A program made the position numbers and the translations under genes. The notes beneath the pieces are model-generated. The model was not told where the DNA came from, made no database searches, and was given only the letters and a program-made list of their open reading frames with translations. From assembly GCA_023245475.1 (NCBI GenBank), contig JAHFKF010000019.1, positions 621 to 17,713 of the forward strand: 17,093 nucleotides of DNA, read 5' to 3'. Shown piece by piece: positions 1 through 6,773 of this stretch. The stretch is from Candidatus Levyibacteriota bacterium (lineage in GTDB: Bacteria; Patescibacteriota; Microgenomatia; Levybacterales; UBA12049). Each line of letters starts with the position of its first letter. Position 1 is the first letter of the stretch.

Positions 1-855
1 TCTATTGACCAAAAGGATCTTAAAAAAATGCTGGAAGGTATGGCTACCGTGGGTGATGATGCAGCAAGACATGCTGTTCACAACATCGATCAGTACAAAA
101 CAAGAATGTATCTGATGGATGTCAACATTGCAACGCTTGGTGGTTCTGGACGAGCAGAGAAGCGAGTGCCAGATACTTATAACAGAGCTTGGATTAGTAA
201 TTTTGCTTTTACGTTACGCTCTCCGAATTTGATGAAACACGAACTTGGGCACACTCTTGGCTTAAATCATGATGATGTGGTTGAGTTTGATAGCGGAGCT
301 TTACCAGATAATTATCAAGATAATGCTCATAGTCTCAGTGCAGGAGGGAACTCAATTATGGGTTCAGAATCAGGTGATTTCAATATCTGTCAAAAAATTG
401 CGTTAGGATGGGTGGAGAGAGAACAAGTACAAACAGTAACATCGCAAAATAAGGCACAAGATAGAACTTATACCATTTCTGCAATGGAATTGAACGATCC
501 AAAGAGCACCCTTTCTCTACGAATTCCATTTAAGCAATATGATCCCGCAATGAAAAAAGAGAAGTGGCAGTTTTATTATGTTCAATATAATAAGCCCGTC
601 TATAGTTCAACAAACCCCAATTCACTTGATTCAGGAGGCTTAGAGTTTCGTATCTGGGATGAAGGAGTAGGGTCAAATACGCAACAAGTCTACATAAATC
701 ATGCTGATCCCCATAATCCCAATGCTCCTCTTCAGAGAACAAATGAAGTAACGGATGGTGCATATTTCTATGACAAAATACATGGGATAAAAATAAGACA
801 ATTACGTCATTCTGATACTAACGTTGCTGTCCAAGTCTTATTTGATAAAAAATAA
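1..855 (+). CDS. Gametolysin-like (M11-type) metzincin metalloprotease, 5'-truncated
   Basis: The reading frame is open from the first base, so the N-terminus, including any signal peptide or propeptide, is outside the window; 284 residues are visible. The zinc-binding signature HELGHTLGLNH (HExxHxxGxxH) is at visible residues 80-90 (bases 238-270), with His80, His84 and His90 as predicted ligands and Glu81 as catalytic base. A Met-turn candidate, SIMGS, has its Met at residue 120. It is followed by an ICQKIALGW segment like the one after the Met-turn in gametolysin-like peptidases. These features make it a metzincin; the M11/M6-like subgroup is inferred from spacing and flanking residues. 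About 150 residues beyond may form a C-terminal beta domain. It is probably secreted and cleaves extracellular protein. It ends in TAA, with a short inverted repeat and a 29-bp repeat following. Confidence 0.75.
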   Translation, partial: SIDQKDLKKMLEGMATVGDDAARHAVHNIDQYKTRMYLMDVNIATLGGSGRAEKRVPDTYNRAWISNFAFTLRSPNLMKHELGHTLGLNHDDVVEFDSGALPDNYQDNAHSLSAGGNSIMGSESGDFNICQKIALGWVEREQVQTVTSQNKAQDRTYTISAMELNDPKSTLSLRIPFKQYDPAMKKEKWQFYYVQYNKPVYSSTNPNSLDSGGLEFRIWDEGVGSNTQQVYINHADPHNPNAPLQRTNEVTDGAYFYDKIHGIKIRQLRHSDTNVAVQVLFDKK

Positions 856-867
856 TATTTGAACTAC

Positions 868-881
868 TGCATTTGAATGCA
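868..881. repeat. Short perfect inverted repeat after the metalloprotease stop
   Basis: TGCATT and AATGCA are separated by TG, forming a perfect 6-bp inverted repeat 12 bp after the stop codon. No T-tract follows, so it is not a convincing intrinsic terminator. It lies 5 bp before the first copy of the 29-bp repeat. Confidence 0.4.
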
Positions 882-886
882 CCCTC

Positions 887-915
887 CTCATCCTCCCTGT
901 GGTGATTGAGGTGTA
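887..915 (+). repeat. 29-bp direct repeat, copy 1
   Basis: These 29 bases are identical to 1652-1680. The unit can form an imperfect hairpin: CTCATC (887-892) pairs with GATTGAG (904-910) with one bulged T and an 11-nt loop. Both copies lie in the same orientation just downstream of a plus-strand stop codon, and together they bracket the small-ORF/PIN gene pair. It could be a dispersed intergenic repeat, a 3'-end processing or termination hairpin, or the footprint of a past insertion or duplication. Confidence 0.75.
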
Positions 916-923
916 AGATGAGA

Positions 924-952
924 TTGACTTGTAGCTGCTTCAATGATTAAAT
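924..952 (+). promoter_or_regulatory. Candidate sigma-70 promoter for the 50-codon ORF/PIN pair
   Basis: TTGACT (924-929), a 17-bp spacer, then TTAAAT (947-952, 4 of 6 matches to TATAAT). The -10 box ends 11 nt before the ATG at 964, within the short-leader spacing seen elsewhere in this window. Confidence 0.4.
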
Positions 953-963
953 GAGATAGGCCT

Positions 964-1116
964 ATGACAAAGCATCAGCCACGACAAAAACAGAAATCAG
1001 ACAAACTCACGTATGCTGAGGTACTAGAAGTAGTAAAAAAGATTGAGAAAAAATTAGAAGTCTTTCATAATCAAAAGACACCTTCTTCTAATGAACGTCT
1101 TCTACGATACCAATAA
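964..1116 (+). CDS. Small basic protein (50 aa), candidate antitoxin partner of the PIN protein
   Basis: An ATG-initiated ORF of 50 codons ends in TAA and overlaps the first 26 bases of the PIN gene in another frame. The product begins with a basic, Gln-rich stretch (MTKHQPRQKQKSDK), continues with a predicted amphipathic helix (about residues 17-36, AEVLEVVKKIEKKLEVF), and ends in a polar tail. I recognise no DNA-binding fold such as ribbon-helix-helix or AbrB, so the antitoxin assignment rests on size, charge, position and overlap with a PIN-domain gene, as in VapBC-type operons. A promoter candidate lies 11 nt upstream. It could also be a leader peptide coupling translation into the PIN gene, or a chance ORF. 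Confidence 0.4.
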   Translation: MTKHQPRQKQKSDKLTYAEVLEVVKKIEKKLEVFHNQKTPSSNERLLRYQ

Positions 1117-1642
1117 AATTACAAGCGTTGCCAAGAATTATATTGTATTAGATACTTCTGTGCTCTTTTCTTGCTCTTCGAGTATTGAATATTTCAACGA
1201 TTTTCTACACATATTTACAGATAATACATTTCTGATTGATCCAATTGTAAAATTGGAATTTTTGCGTACCTCATATATAGAAAAGACATATCAGGAGAAA
1301 AGTGCATTTCTTAACTATGAGCGCTTTTTACCTGTTACGGATCATCAAAGTATCTATTTGAAGGTGCAAGAACATGCTTTTAATATAGCAAGAATTTACA
1401 GCCATCAAGGAAAGTCGCAGGTACCTCTTGGAGATATTCTTATAACAGCTCGTTTATCTCTTTATGATGACAATCGGCTCTTTCTTACCCTTGATAAAGA
1501 AGATTATTCAAGTTTGTTATTTGATCGAATTGATATTTTGACATTTGAAAAAATGACACCAAAATCTGAGGTTTTAGAATCTGCTCAGTTATTACAGTTT
1601 AATTCCGATAAATATAAAAAGGCTTTAGCAAAGTTGCCATAA
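1091..1642 (+). CDS. PIN-domain ribonuclease-like protein (VapC-like toxin candidate)
   Basis: This 183-residue protein shows the PIN pattern of spaced acidic residues: Asp21 in IVLDTSVLF, Glu56 in DPIVKLEFL, Asp115 in LGDILITARL, and Asp135/Asp138 in LFLTLDKED. These are the Mg2+-binding positions of PIN endoribonucleases, many of which cleave tRNA or rRNA as VapC toxins. A C-terminal tail of about 35 residues extends past the core, making it longer than a typical 130-150 residue VapC. The start ATG lies inside the upstream 50-codon ORF (26-base overlap), which suggests translational coupling; no ribosome binding site is visible. The fold is well supported. Toxin function is inferred from the arrangement; a role in RNA processing is possible. 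Confidence 0.7.
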   Translation: MNVFYDTNKITSVAKNYIVLDTSVLFSCSSSIEYFNDFLHIFTDNTFLIDPIVKLEFLRTSYIEKTYQEKSAFLNYERFLPVTDHQSIYLKVQEHAFNIARIYSHQGKSQVPLGDILITARLSLYDDNRLFLTLDKEDYSSLLFDRIDILTFEKMTPKSEVLESAQLLQFNSDKYKKALAKLP

Positions 1643-1654
1643 GAGACTAGTCTC
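1643..1654. repeat. 12-bp perfect palindrome after the PIN gene
   Basis: GAGACTAGTCTC begins at the base after the PIN stop codon, and its last three bases overlap the second copy of the 29-bp repeat. With no loop it is more likely a duplex-DNA site than an RNA hairpin; a role is not evident. Confidence 0.4.
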
Positions 1655-1680
1655 ATCCTCCCTGTGGTGATTGAGGTGTA
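1652..1680 (+). repeat. 29-bp direct repeat, copy 2
   Basis: Identical over 29 bases to 887-915 and in the same orientation. It occupies nearly the whole gap between the convergent PIN gene (ends 1642) and Fic gene (ends 1685). Immediately after it, GTAG-CCC-CTAC (1678-1688) followed by TTTTT could act as a very weak bidirectional terminator. Confidence 0.75.
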
Positions 1681-1684
1681 GCCC

Positions 1685-2677
1685 CTACTTTTTCACCTGA
1701 TACAGTGCCCCGCGCGTGGCACCAATCTTTGTAATAAAACCCTCTTTCTCAAGTTGCTTGATATCGTACCTGAGCGTTCTGCCTGGTACTTTAAGAAATC
1801 TTCTGTGGATTTGCTCAAAGGAGACCATCGTATGATCCTTGATAATCTCCAGAATCTCCCGTCGTCTTGGTAGCAGAAAATCCTCATTTGTGGGATTCTT
1901 CAGTGTCGTTATGGAACGTTTTATTCGTTCCGATTCCTGCAAGAGTAGCTCTAGCAGAAAGACGATAAATTCCGTGGCGTCGTTTTGATCAAGAAGCGTA
2001 TAGTACGTTTGTTTTTTTTGTGAGAGTAGTTCTTCTATAGAGAGAAGCCATTTAAAATGATACTCATGCTTAGCGAGGATTGCTTGGAAGAGCAATCTTC
2101 CGACACGGCCATTGCCATCAAGAAAGGGATGAATTTTCTCAAATGTCAGATGCACTAGTGCTGCTTTGATGAGCGGGAATATATCATGAGTATTATTTGC
2201 CACACTTAACAGGCTGACAAGTAGGTTATTGATCTCAGAGGGCGAAGGTGTCATATAGATCACGTTGCCGGATCCATCAAAGATTGCACTGGGTTCCTTC
2301 CGTAAGACTCCGGCATGCGATGCATGGACAAGTTTGTGCATAACAATCTTATGGAGTTGTAAAAGATATGGAATATCAATAACATCAGGGATACCTTTAT
2401 CACGCATGTACGAGATAGCATTGATAATATTCTCAACTTCTTGCCGTTCATATTGCTTATCGTTTATCTCTGCTTCGTTTTCGATGTCATCTGGTGTCAG
2501 AGAGTTCCCTTCAATTTTTGCCGAATAAACGGAACTTTTGAGGAGACTAATATGTGTTAGGTTGTCAATGATTTTATCAGGAACGGTTTGTGCTTGCAGA
2601 TAGGTTCTATTGGCCTCAATCTTGGTAAGCAGTGAGACGATGTTGTTGTTGATGGTGTATTGTGGTGGAATCTTCAT
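1685..2677 (-). CDS. Fic-family protein with N-terminal inhibitory motif and C-terminal winged helix
   Basis: This 330-residue protein carries the Fic core motif HPFLDGNGRVGR at residues 183-194, matching HxFx(D/E)GNGRxxR with catalytic His183. Fic enzymes usually transfer AMP from ATP to a target hydroxyl side chain. An (S/T)xxxE(G/N) motif, SAKIEGN at 52-58, is the autoinhibitory helix of class II Fic proteins, with Glu56 expected to block productive ATP binding. Residues about 272-330 form a winged helix-turn-helix (FEQIHRRF, then RTLRYDIKQLEKEGFITK), common in stand-alone Fic regulators. It reads on the minus strand, convergent with the PIN gene and divergent from the membrane ATPase unit. 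The four repeated boxes adjoining its start suggest autoregulation. The stop is TAG. Family assignment is firm; targets cannot be deduced. Confidence 0.93.
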   Translation of the reverse strand: MKIPPQYTINNNIVSLLTKIEANRTYLQAQTVPDKIIDNLTHISLLKSSVYSAKIEGNSLTPDDIENEAEINDKQYERQEVENIINAISYMRDKGIPDVIDIPYLLQLHKIVMHKLVHASHAGVLRKEPSAIFDGSGNVIYMTPSPSEINNLLVSLLSVANNTHDIFPLIKAALVHLTFEKIHPFLDGNGRVGRLLFQAILAKHEYHFKWLLSIEELLSQKKQTYYTLLDQNDATEFIVFLLELLLQESERIKRSITTLKNPTNEDFLLPRRREILEIIKDHTMVSFEQIHRRFLKVPGRTLRYDIKQLEKEGFITKIGATRGALYQVKK

Positions 2678-2678
2678 G

Positions 2679-2727
2679 TTGCCAGATGTGGCCTTATCTT
2701 ACCAGAAGTTGCCAAATATTGCCAGAT
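2679..2727 (-). promoter_or_regulatory. Four-box operator array upstream of the Fic-HTH gene
   Basis: On the plus strand TTGCCAGAT occurs at 2679-2687 and 2719-2727, TTGCCAAAT at 2709-2717 and TTACCAGAA at 2699-2707. The boxes start 20, 10 and 10 bp apart, in one orientation, on the same helical face. The first directly abuts the Fic ATG. The obvious candidate ligand is the Fic protein's own winged helix. The array lies in the 114-bp divergent region and ends about 19 bp before the -35 of the opposite promoter, so it might also affect that gene. Confidence 0.6.
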
Positions 2728-2745
2728 AAAACATTATCTTTAATC

Positions 2746-2775
2746 TTGCTTGTGGTAACGCTCCTATACTATACT
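2746..2775 (+). promoter_or_regulatory. Candidate promoter of the membrane protein/Clp-like ATPase unit
   Basis: TTGCTT (2746-2751), an 18-bp spacer, then TATACT (2770-2775). A second overlapping TATACT is at 2765-2770. The -10 box ends 16 nt before the ATG at 2792, predicting a leader of roughly 10 nt. Confidence 0.5.
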
Positions 2776-2791
2776 GGTAGTACTTGCCCAT

Positions 2792-3127
2792 ATGAATGGT
2801 TATGTTTTGTTACCGTTGTTATTCCTAAAATTTTGGTATATTGATAGCCCGCGCGAACTGATCGGCTACTTTTTATCCTTCAATCACGCCTTTTTACAGC
2901 TTTTTTCTTTGCCAGTGCTTCTCAGTACGTTCTTTAAACCGCTTAAAAATGAATACCGTGAAGGTCTCGTAGGGTTTTCTCGTATCATGGGGATGATCAT
3001 TAAGTCATGGTTTATCACCGTAGACTTGATGATTTTAGTGATCCTGCTTGTGATTGAGATCGCTGCTGTTATTGCTTTTCTTGCATTCCCTGTCGCGACG
3101 GTTTGGTTACTTTCTCAAAAACTATGA
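2792..3127 (+). CDS. Small hydrophobic membrane protein coupled to the Clp-like ATPase
   Basis: This 111-residue protein belongs to no family I can name. Hydrophobic stretches lie at about residues 4-17, 34-48 and 75-107; the last is long enough for a helical hairpin. Between them is a short charged segment, KPLKNEYREG (49-58), and an SRIMG segment. It is therefore an integral membrane protein of two to four segments. Its TGA stop overlaps the ATG of the downstream ATPase gene as ATGA, so the two are almost certainly translated together and may form one membrane complex. No ribosome binding site is visible, but a promoter candidate ends 16 nt upstream. Confidence 0.7.
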   Translation: MNGYVLLPLLFLKFWYIDSPRELIGYFLSFNHAFLQLFSLPVLLSTFFKPLKNEYREGLVGFSRIMGMIIKSWFITVDLMILVILLVIEIAAVIAFLAFPVATVWLLSQKL

Positions 3128-5529
3128 AAATGTACGCACGATTATATTATTGGTATAAAACGGCACTTGTCCGTTCCGTTCGCCTGTTGGTCTTTGCTTT
3201 ATTGGGTTTTCTTATTTATTATCAACTCGATAATCACCAGACGCCGACTATTGCTCAGTTTTTGCTGAACATCAGCGTGATGGTTGAGCTCTTTTTTCAC
3301 TTCAAGATTAGTAGGATGATGCCTCCCGTTCCTGTTGCCAAAAATAACGGCAAAGATATCTTCGCGTCTTTTACCTTGCAAGCAACATATGGTTTTATTA
3401 CTCAGCGTACGATCAAAGGGATCGTTGATCAATTGGTGAAGCATCCTCCAATTCAGCATCTGATGCAGCAAGCAACCATCACGCATAAAGATATCGTTAC
3501 TAGTGACGCTGCACTGGATTTGTTTGCCAAAAGCGCGTTTGATGTAGCAAAGACATTTGGCAGTAAATATGTGACATCAATTGACTTATTTGTGGCGTAT
3601 TTATTTCTTACGGAGAAAGATACACGGCTGTTATTTGCCAAGCAGCTCAAGACTGAAGACCTCGCGACAATAGTGAGTTTTATCAAAAAAGCTTTTCCTG
3701 AAGAAGAATCTCCTAAGAAAGTGCGTGTGACTTTTTATGGTGGGGGTGTGGGTGACATGCTCGTGACTGGTTGGACGCCTGAAACCAAGAAATATACTGC
3801 GAACTTCACTGCAATGGCACTGAGGGAAGAACCACTCCTTATTGGTCGGCAAGCAGAGTTTAAAGTCATGGTGGAAGCGTTGGTAAAGGTTGAGAACAAT
3901 AATGTGCTTCTCGTGGGAGAAAACGGGTCAGGCAAAGAGAACCTCGTCCGAGCGCTTGCATGGCAAAGTTTTGAAGGGACGCTTGGGAAATACCTTAGCG
4001 ACAAGCATATTTATCAGCTGCTTGTTGGACCACTTACTGCAGGTGTTTCCAACAGAAGTGATTTAGAGGTGAGGCTGCAAAATATCATTACTGAGATCTC
4101 TCATGCAAACAATGTCATTCTCTATGTACCTGATTTACAAAACATCATCGGTGCTTCCTCATATAATCTCGATTTGTCAGGTGCCCTCTTGCCATATCTT
4201 CAGGCAGGAAATATGCCGATTGTTGCAACTATTTCTATTGGCAACTACAAAGCCTACATGGAACACAACAGTCTGAAAGAAGCATTTTCAGTTGTGCCGA
4301 TGCGAGAACCAGACAAAAATACGGCAATTCAAATGGTGCTTGGAGATATTTCCCACATTGAGCACAAATACAAGGTAATCTTGAGTTACCGTGCAGTTGC
4401 CAGTAGTGTAGAGCTTGCTGATAGATTTTTCCAAGATGCAAGCTTACCAGGCAGTGCTCTTGGCCTTCTTGAAACCGTTGCCAATAGCGTGTCTCTTGCA
4501 CCACTTCCTTACTTTGATAATACCAAACGCAAGATGGTACTTGAAGAGCATGTGGTCAAAAAGGTTGAAGAGTCGGCTCATGTTGCAATTGCTCTGCCCA
4601 AGGGAGATGAAATTACCTTGCTGCTTCATCTTGAAGACGCCTTGCATGAAAAAGTGATTGCTCAAGAAACGGCTGTTGCTCAAATTGCAGAAGCGATGCG
4701 CCGCGTGCGGTCTGGCATGCAGACGACTGAGCGTCCGATTTCGTTCCTTTTCCTTGGTCCAACTGGTGTCGGAAAAACTGAGACGGCAAAGGCACTTGCC
4801 AATCTTTACTATGGAGGGGAGAAGAACATGCTCAGGCTTGATATGAGTGAATATGCTGACGAGACGGGGTTGAGAAGGCTTCTCGGGGCACCTCCTGGAC
4901 AAGGAGACGAACGGGGAGAGCTGACAGACAAAATTCATGATAATCCATCATCGCTTATCCTTCTTGATGAGTTTGAAAAAGCCAATCCGCAGATTCTTAA
5001 TTTATTTCTACAGGTGCTTGATGATGGGCGTCTGACAGATAATAAAGGAGTGACGGTTTCCTTTCGCAACTGTATTATCATTGCCACCAGTAACGCCGGT
5101 TCAGAATTCATTCGTGAGCATGTCGGCAAAGGCGAAGCGATTGATAAAAAGTTCCATCAAGAGCTTCTTAACTACCTGCAAACTAAGGCTATTTTCAAAC
5201 CAGAACTTTTAAATCGATTTGATGATATCATCACGTTCCAGCCCCTTGGGGAGGAGCAAGTGACCCAAATTATTAGCCTTCTGATCAAAGATCTTACCAA
5301 GAAGCTTGCTGATCAAGACATTACGCTTACTGTTGATCCGGCTGTTGTTGAAAAGATTGCCAAGGAAGGTTTTGATAAAGACTTTGGAGCAAGGCCTCTG
5401 CGGCGCTACATCCAAGATAATCTTGAAGATCTCATTGCGCAGAAAAAGATTGCAAATCAGCTTACTCGAGGCAAAAAAGCAGCGTTTGTCATCGACGGCA
5501 CCGGCGCCCTCATGCTGTCAATTACGTAA
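3124..5529 (+). CDS. Membrane-anchored ClpB/ClpC-like AAA+ ATPase with degenerate first AAA domain
   Basis: An 801-residue protein starting at the ATG that overlaps the upstream stop. Two hydrophobic segments (about 19-35 and 43-60) precede a Clp N-like helical region (about 80-190; the second half is clearest). AAA domain 1 (about 235-420) has an altered Walker A, GENGSGKEN (265-273, Glu instead of Thr/Ser after Lys), a Walker B replaced by ILYVPDL (332-338), and an EAF where ClpC has RRF, so hydrolysis there is unlikely. AAA domain 2 is intact: GPTGVGKT (545-552), LILLDEFE (611-618), sensor-1 TSN (655-657), arginine finger NRFD (Arg698) and sensor-2 GARPLRR (Arg757). The usual GYVG pore loop is replaced by GQGDERG after GAPP. 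I see no coiled-coil M domain and no (I/L)GF-type ClpP-docking tripeptide. It is probably an envelope remodelling ATPase rather than a standard ClpP partner; that role is inferred. Confidence 0.9.
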   Translation: MKMYARLYYWYKTALVRSVRLLVFALLGFLIYYQLDNHQTPTIAQFLLNISVMVELFFHFKISRMMPPVPVAKNNGKDIFASFTLQATYGFITQRTIKGIVDQLVKHPPIQHLMQQATITHKDIVTSDAALDLFAKSAFDVAKTFGSKYVTSIDLFVAYLFLTEKDTRLLFAKQLKTEDLATIVSFIKKAFPEEESPKKVRVTFYGGGVGDMLVTGWTPETKKYTANFTAMALREEPLLIGRQAEFKVMVEALVKVENNNVLLVGENGSGKENLVRALAWQSFEGTLGKYLSDKHIYQLLVGPLTAGVSNRSDLEVRLQNIITEISHANNVILYVPDLQNIIGASSYNLDLSGALLPYLQAGNMPIVATISIGNYKAYMEHNSLKEAFSVVPMREPDKNTAIQMVLGDISHIEHKYKVILSYRAVASSVELADRFFQDASLPGSALGLLETVANSVSLAPLPYFDNTKRKMVLEEHVVKKVEESAHVAIALPKGDEITLLLHLEDALHEKVIAQETAVAQIAEAMRRVRSGMQTTERPISFLFLGPTGVGKTETAKALANLYYGGEKNMLRLDMSEYADETGLRRLLGAPPGQGDERGELTDKIHDNPSSLILLDEFEKANPQILNLFLQVLDDGRLTDNKGVTVSFRNCIIIATSNAGSEFIREHVGKGEAIDKKFHQELLNYLQTKAIFKPELLNRFDDIITFQPLGEEQVTQIISLLIKDLTKKLADQDITLTVDPAVVEKIAKEGFDKDFGARPLRRYIQDNLEDLIAQKKIANQLTRGKKAAFVIDGTGALMLSIT

Positions 5530-5537
5530 TCTCCCGG

Positions 5538-5566
5538 TTGAAGGAGACTGATCATTCTGGTATACT
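5538..5566 (+). promoter_or_regulatory. Promoter of nusA, predicted leaderless
   Basis: TTGAAG (5538-5543), a 17-bp spacer, then TATACT (5561-5566). Seven bases separate the -10 box from the ATG at 5574, so initiation would fall at or next to the start codon. The promoter occupies most of the 44-bp gap after the ATPase gene, and it argues against an in-frame TTG start at 5538, which would put the promoter inside the coding region. Confidence 0.65.
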
Positions 5567-5573
5567 AAACACT

Positions 5574-6731
5574 ATGCCAGCAATACAACGGTCTGAATTT
5601 GCATTAGCTTTGAATCAAGTCGCCTCTGAGCGAGGGGTCGACGTTTCTGTTGTGCTTGATACTGTCAAAAACGCTATCCTTGCTGCATACCGCAAAGACC
5701 ACCCTGGGATTGAAGTTGAAGAATATACAGCAGAATTAAATCCATCAACGGGGGAGGCTCACATTTTGCATAACGATGAAGATATTACCCCTCCAGGATT
5801 TGGTCGTATCGCAGCCCAGACAGCAAAGCAAGTTATCTTGCAAAAGATTCGTGAGAAAGAAAAAGAAGCTGTTTTGTCAGATTATCGAGTTAAAATTGGT
5901 GGGATTGTTAATGGTATGATCTTACGATTTGCAGGTTCTAACATTATTGTTGATATCGGAAAGACCGAAGCACTCTTTCCTGTATCAGAACAGGTTGCAA
6001 GCGAAAAGTATCATTTAAACCAAAGACTGGCTTTTTATCTTCTTGATATTCGCCAAGGACCAAAAGGTGAAGAAATTATTCTTTCCCGAGCAAGTAATGG
6101 GTTGATCGAAGGATTATTTGCTAGAGAAGTCCCAGAAGTACAGCAAGGTAGTGTGGTCATTAAATCAGTCGTCCGTGAGCCAGGAAACAGAGCTAAGGTT
6201 GCTGTCTTTTCAGAACAGTCAGGTATTGATCCAGTTGGTTCTTGTGTGGGACAAAAAGGTGTTCGCGTGCAGGCAATCATTCAAGAACTTGGTGGTCAAG
6301 AAAAAATTGATATCGTTCAATGGTCTGATGACACCAAATCTTACATTGCACAATCTCTTTCACCAGCAAAGAACTTAACGGTTGAGCTTAATGAAGAAGA
6401 TAAAGTTGCTAAAGTGTTTGTGCCACAAGATGAACTTTCTCTGGCTATCGGTAAAGATGGTCAAAATGTACGACTTGCTTACAAATTAACTGGTTACCGC
6501 ATTGAAATTGAAGGTAATGGCGAACCTGTCGAGGCAAAAGCTAAAGTAAAAGAGGAATCATCCGTCGCTGAATCTAAGGATGACAAGTCATTTGAAACCG
6601 AGGCAAACTCGACTGAGACTGCCGCAAGTGAAGAAACGAAAGAAGAAGTAGTTGCAGAGGAAGTGACTAAAGAGGAATCAGGAGACGAAGAAGCTTCAAA
6701 AGAAGCAGCGGAAGAAGAAAAAACTGAATAA
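5574..6731 (+). CDS. nusA: Transcription termination/antitermination factor NusA
   Basis: This 385-residue protein binds RNA polymerase and nascent RNA and modulates pausing, termination and antitermination. The N-terminal polymerase-binding domain (1-100) includes FGRIAAQTAKQVILQKIRE. An S1 domain follows (about 106-172), then KH1 with the GxxG loop VGQKG (225-229) and KH2 with IGKDGQN (292-298). Residues about 316-385 form an acidic Glu/Lys/Ala/Ser-rich tail in place of the helical acidic repeats of enterobacterial NusA. The ATG at 5574 is chosen because a good promoter ends seven bases upstream and no Shine-Dalgarno is present. The classic upstream neighbour rimP is absent; infB follows 42 bp downstream, probably in the same transcript. 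Confidence 0.95.
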   Translation: MPAIQRSEFALALNQVASERGVDVSVVLDTVKNAILAAYRKDHPGIEVEEYTAELNPSTGEAHILHNDEDITPPGFGRIAAQTAKQVILQKIREKEKEAVLSDYRVKIGGIVNGMILRFAGSNIIVDIGKTEALFPVSEQVASEKYHLNQRLAFYLLDIRQGPKGEEIILSRASNGLIEGLFAREVPEVQQGSVVIKSVVREPGNRAKVAVFSEQSGIDPVGSCVGQKGVRVQAIIQELGGQEKIDIVQWSDDTKSYIAQSLSPAKNLTVELNEEDKVAKVFVPQDELSLAIGKDGQNVRLAYKLTGYRIEIEGNGEPVEAKAKVKEESSVAESKDDKSFETEANSTETAASEETKEEVVAEEVTKEESGDEEASKEAAEEEKTE

Positions 6732-6773
6732 TCATATGGAATACCGAGGTTTTTTCATTAACAATACAACATT

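Noticed and set aside
2728..2780. Minus-strand promoter for the Fic gene, for example GATAAT (reverse of 2733-2738)
   Set aside because: No -35 hexamer with 16-18 bp spacing was found; TTACCA upstream gives only 14 bp.
3103..3126. TTG start 21 bases upstream for the ATPase
   Set aside because: The ATG at 3124 overlaps the upstream stop as ATGA, a standard coupling arrangement; the TTG lies deeper in the previous gene with no supporting signal.
4444..4938. 164-codon minus-strand ORF inside the Clp-like ATPase gene
   Set aside because: It is antisense to a clearly coding region with conserved AAA motifs and its product shows no domain; it is a shadow of codon bias.
6732..6773. Separate promoter for infB in the 42-bp gap after nusA
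   Set aside because: CATTAT and TACAAC resemble -10 boxes but no TTG-type -35 is correctly spaced; co-transcription with nusA is simpler.
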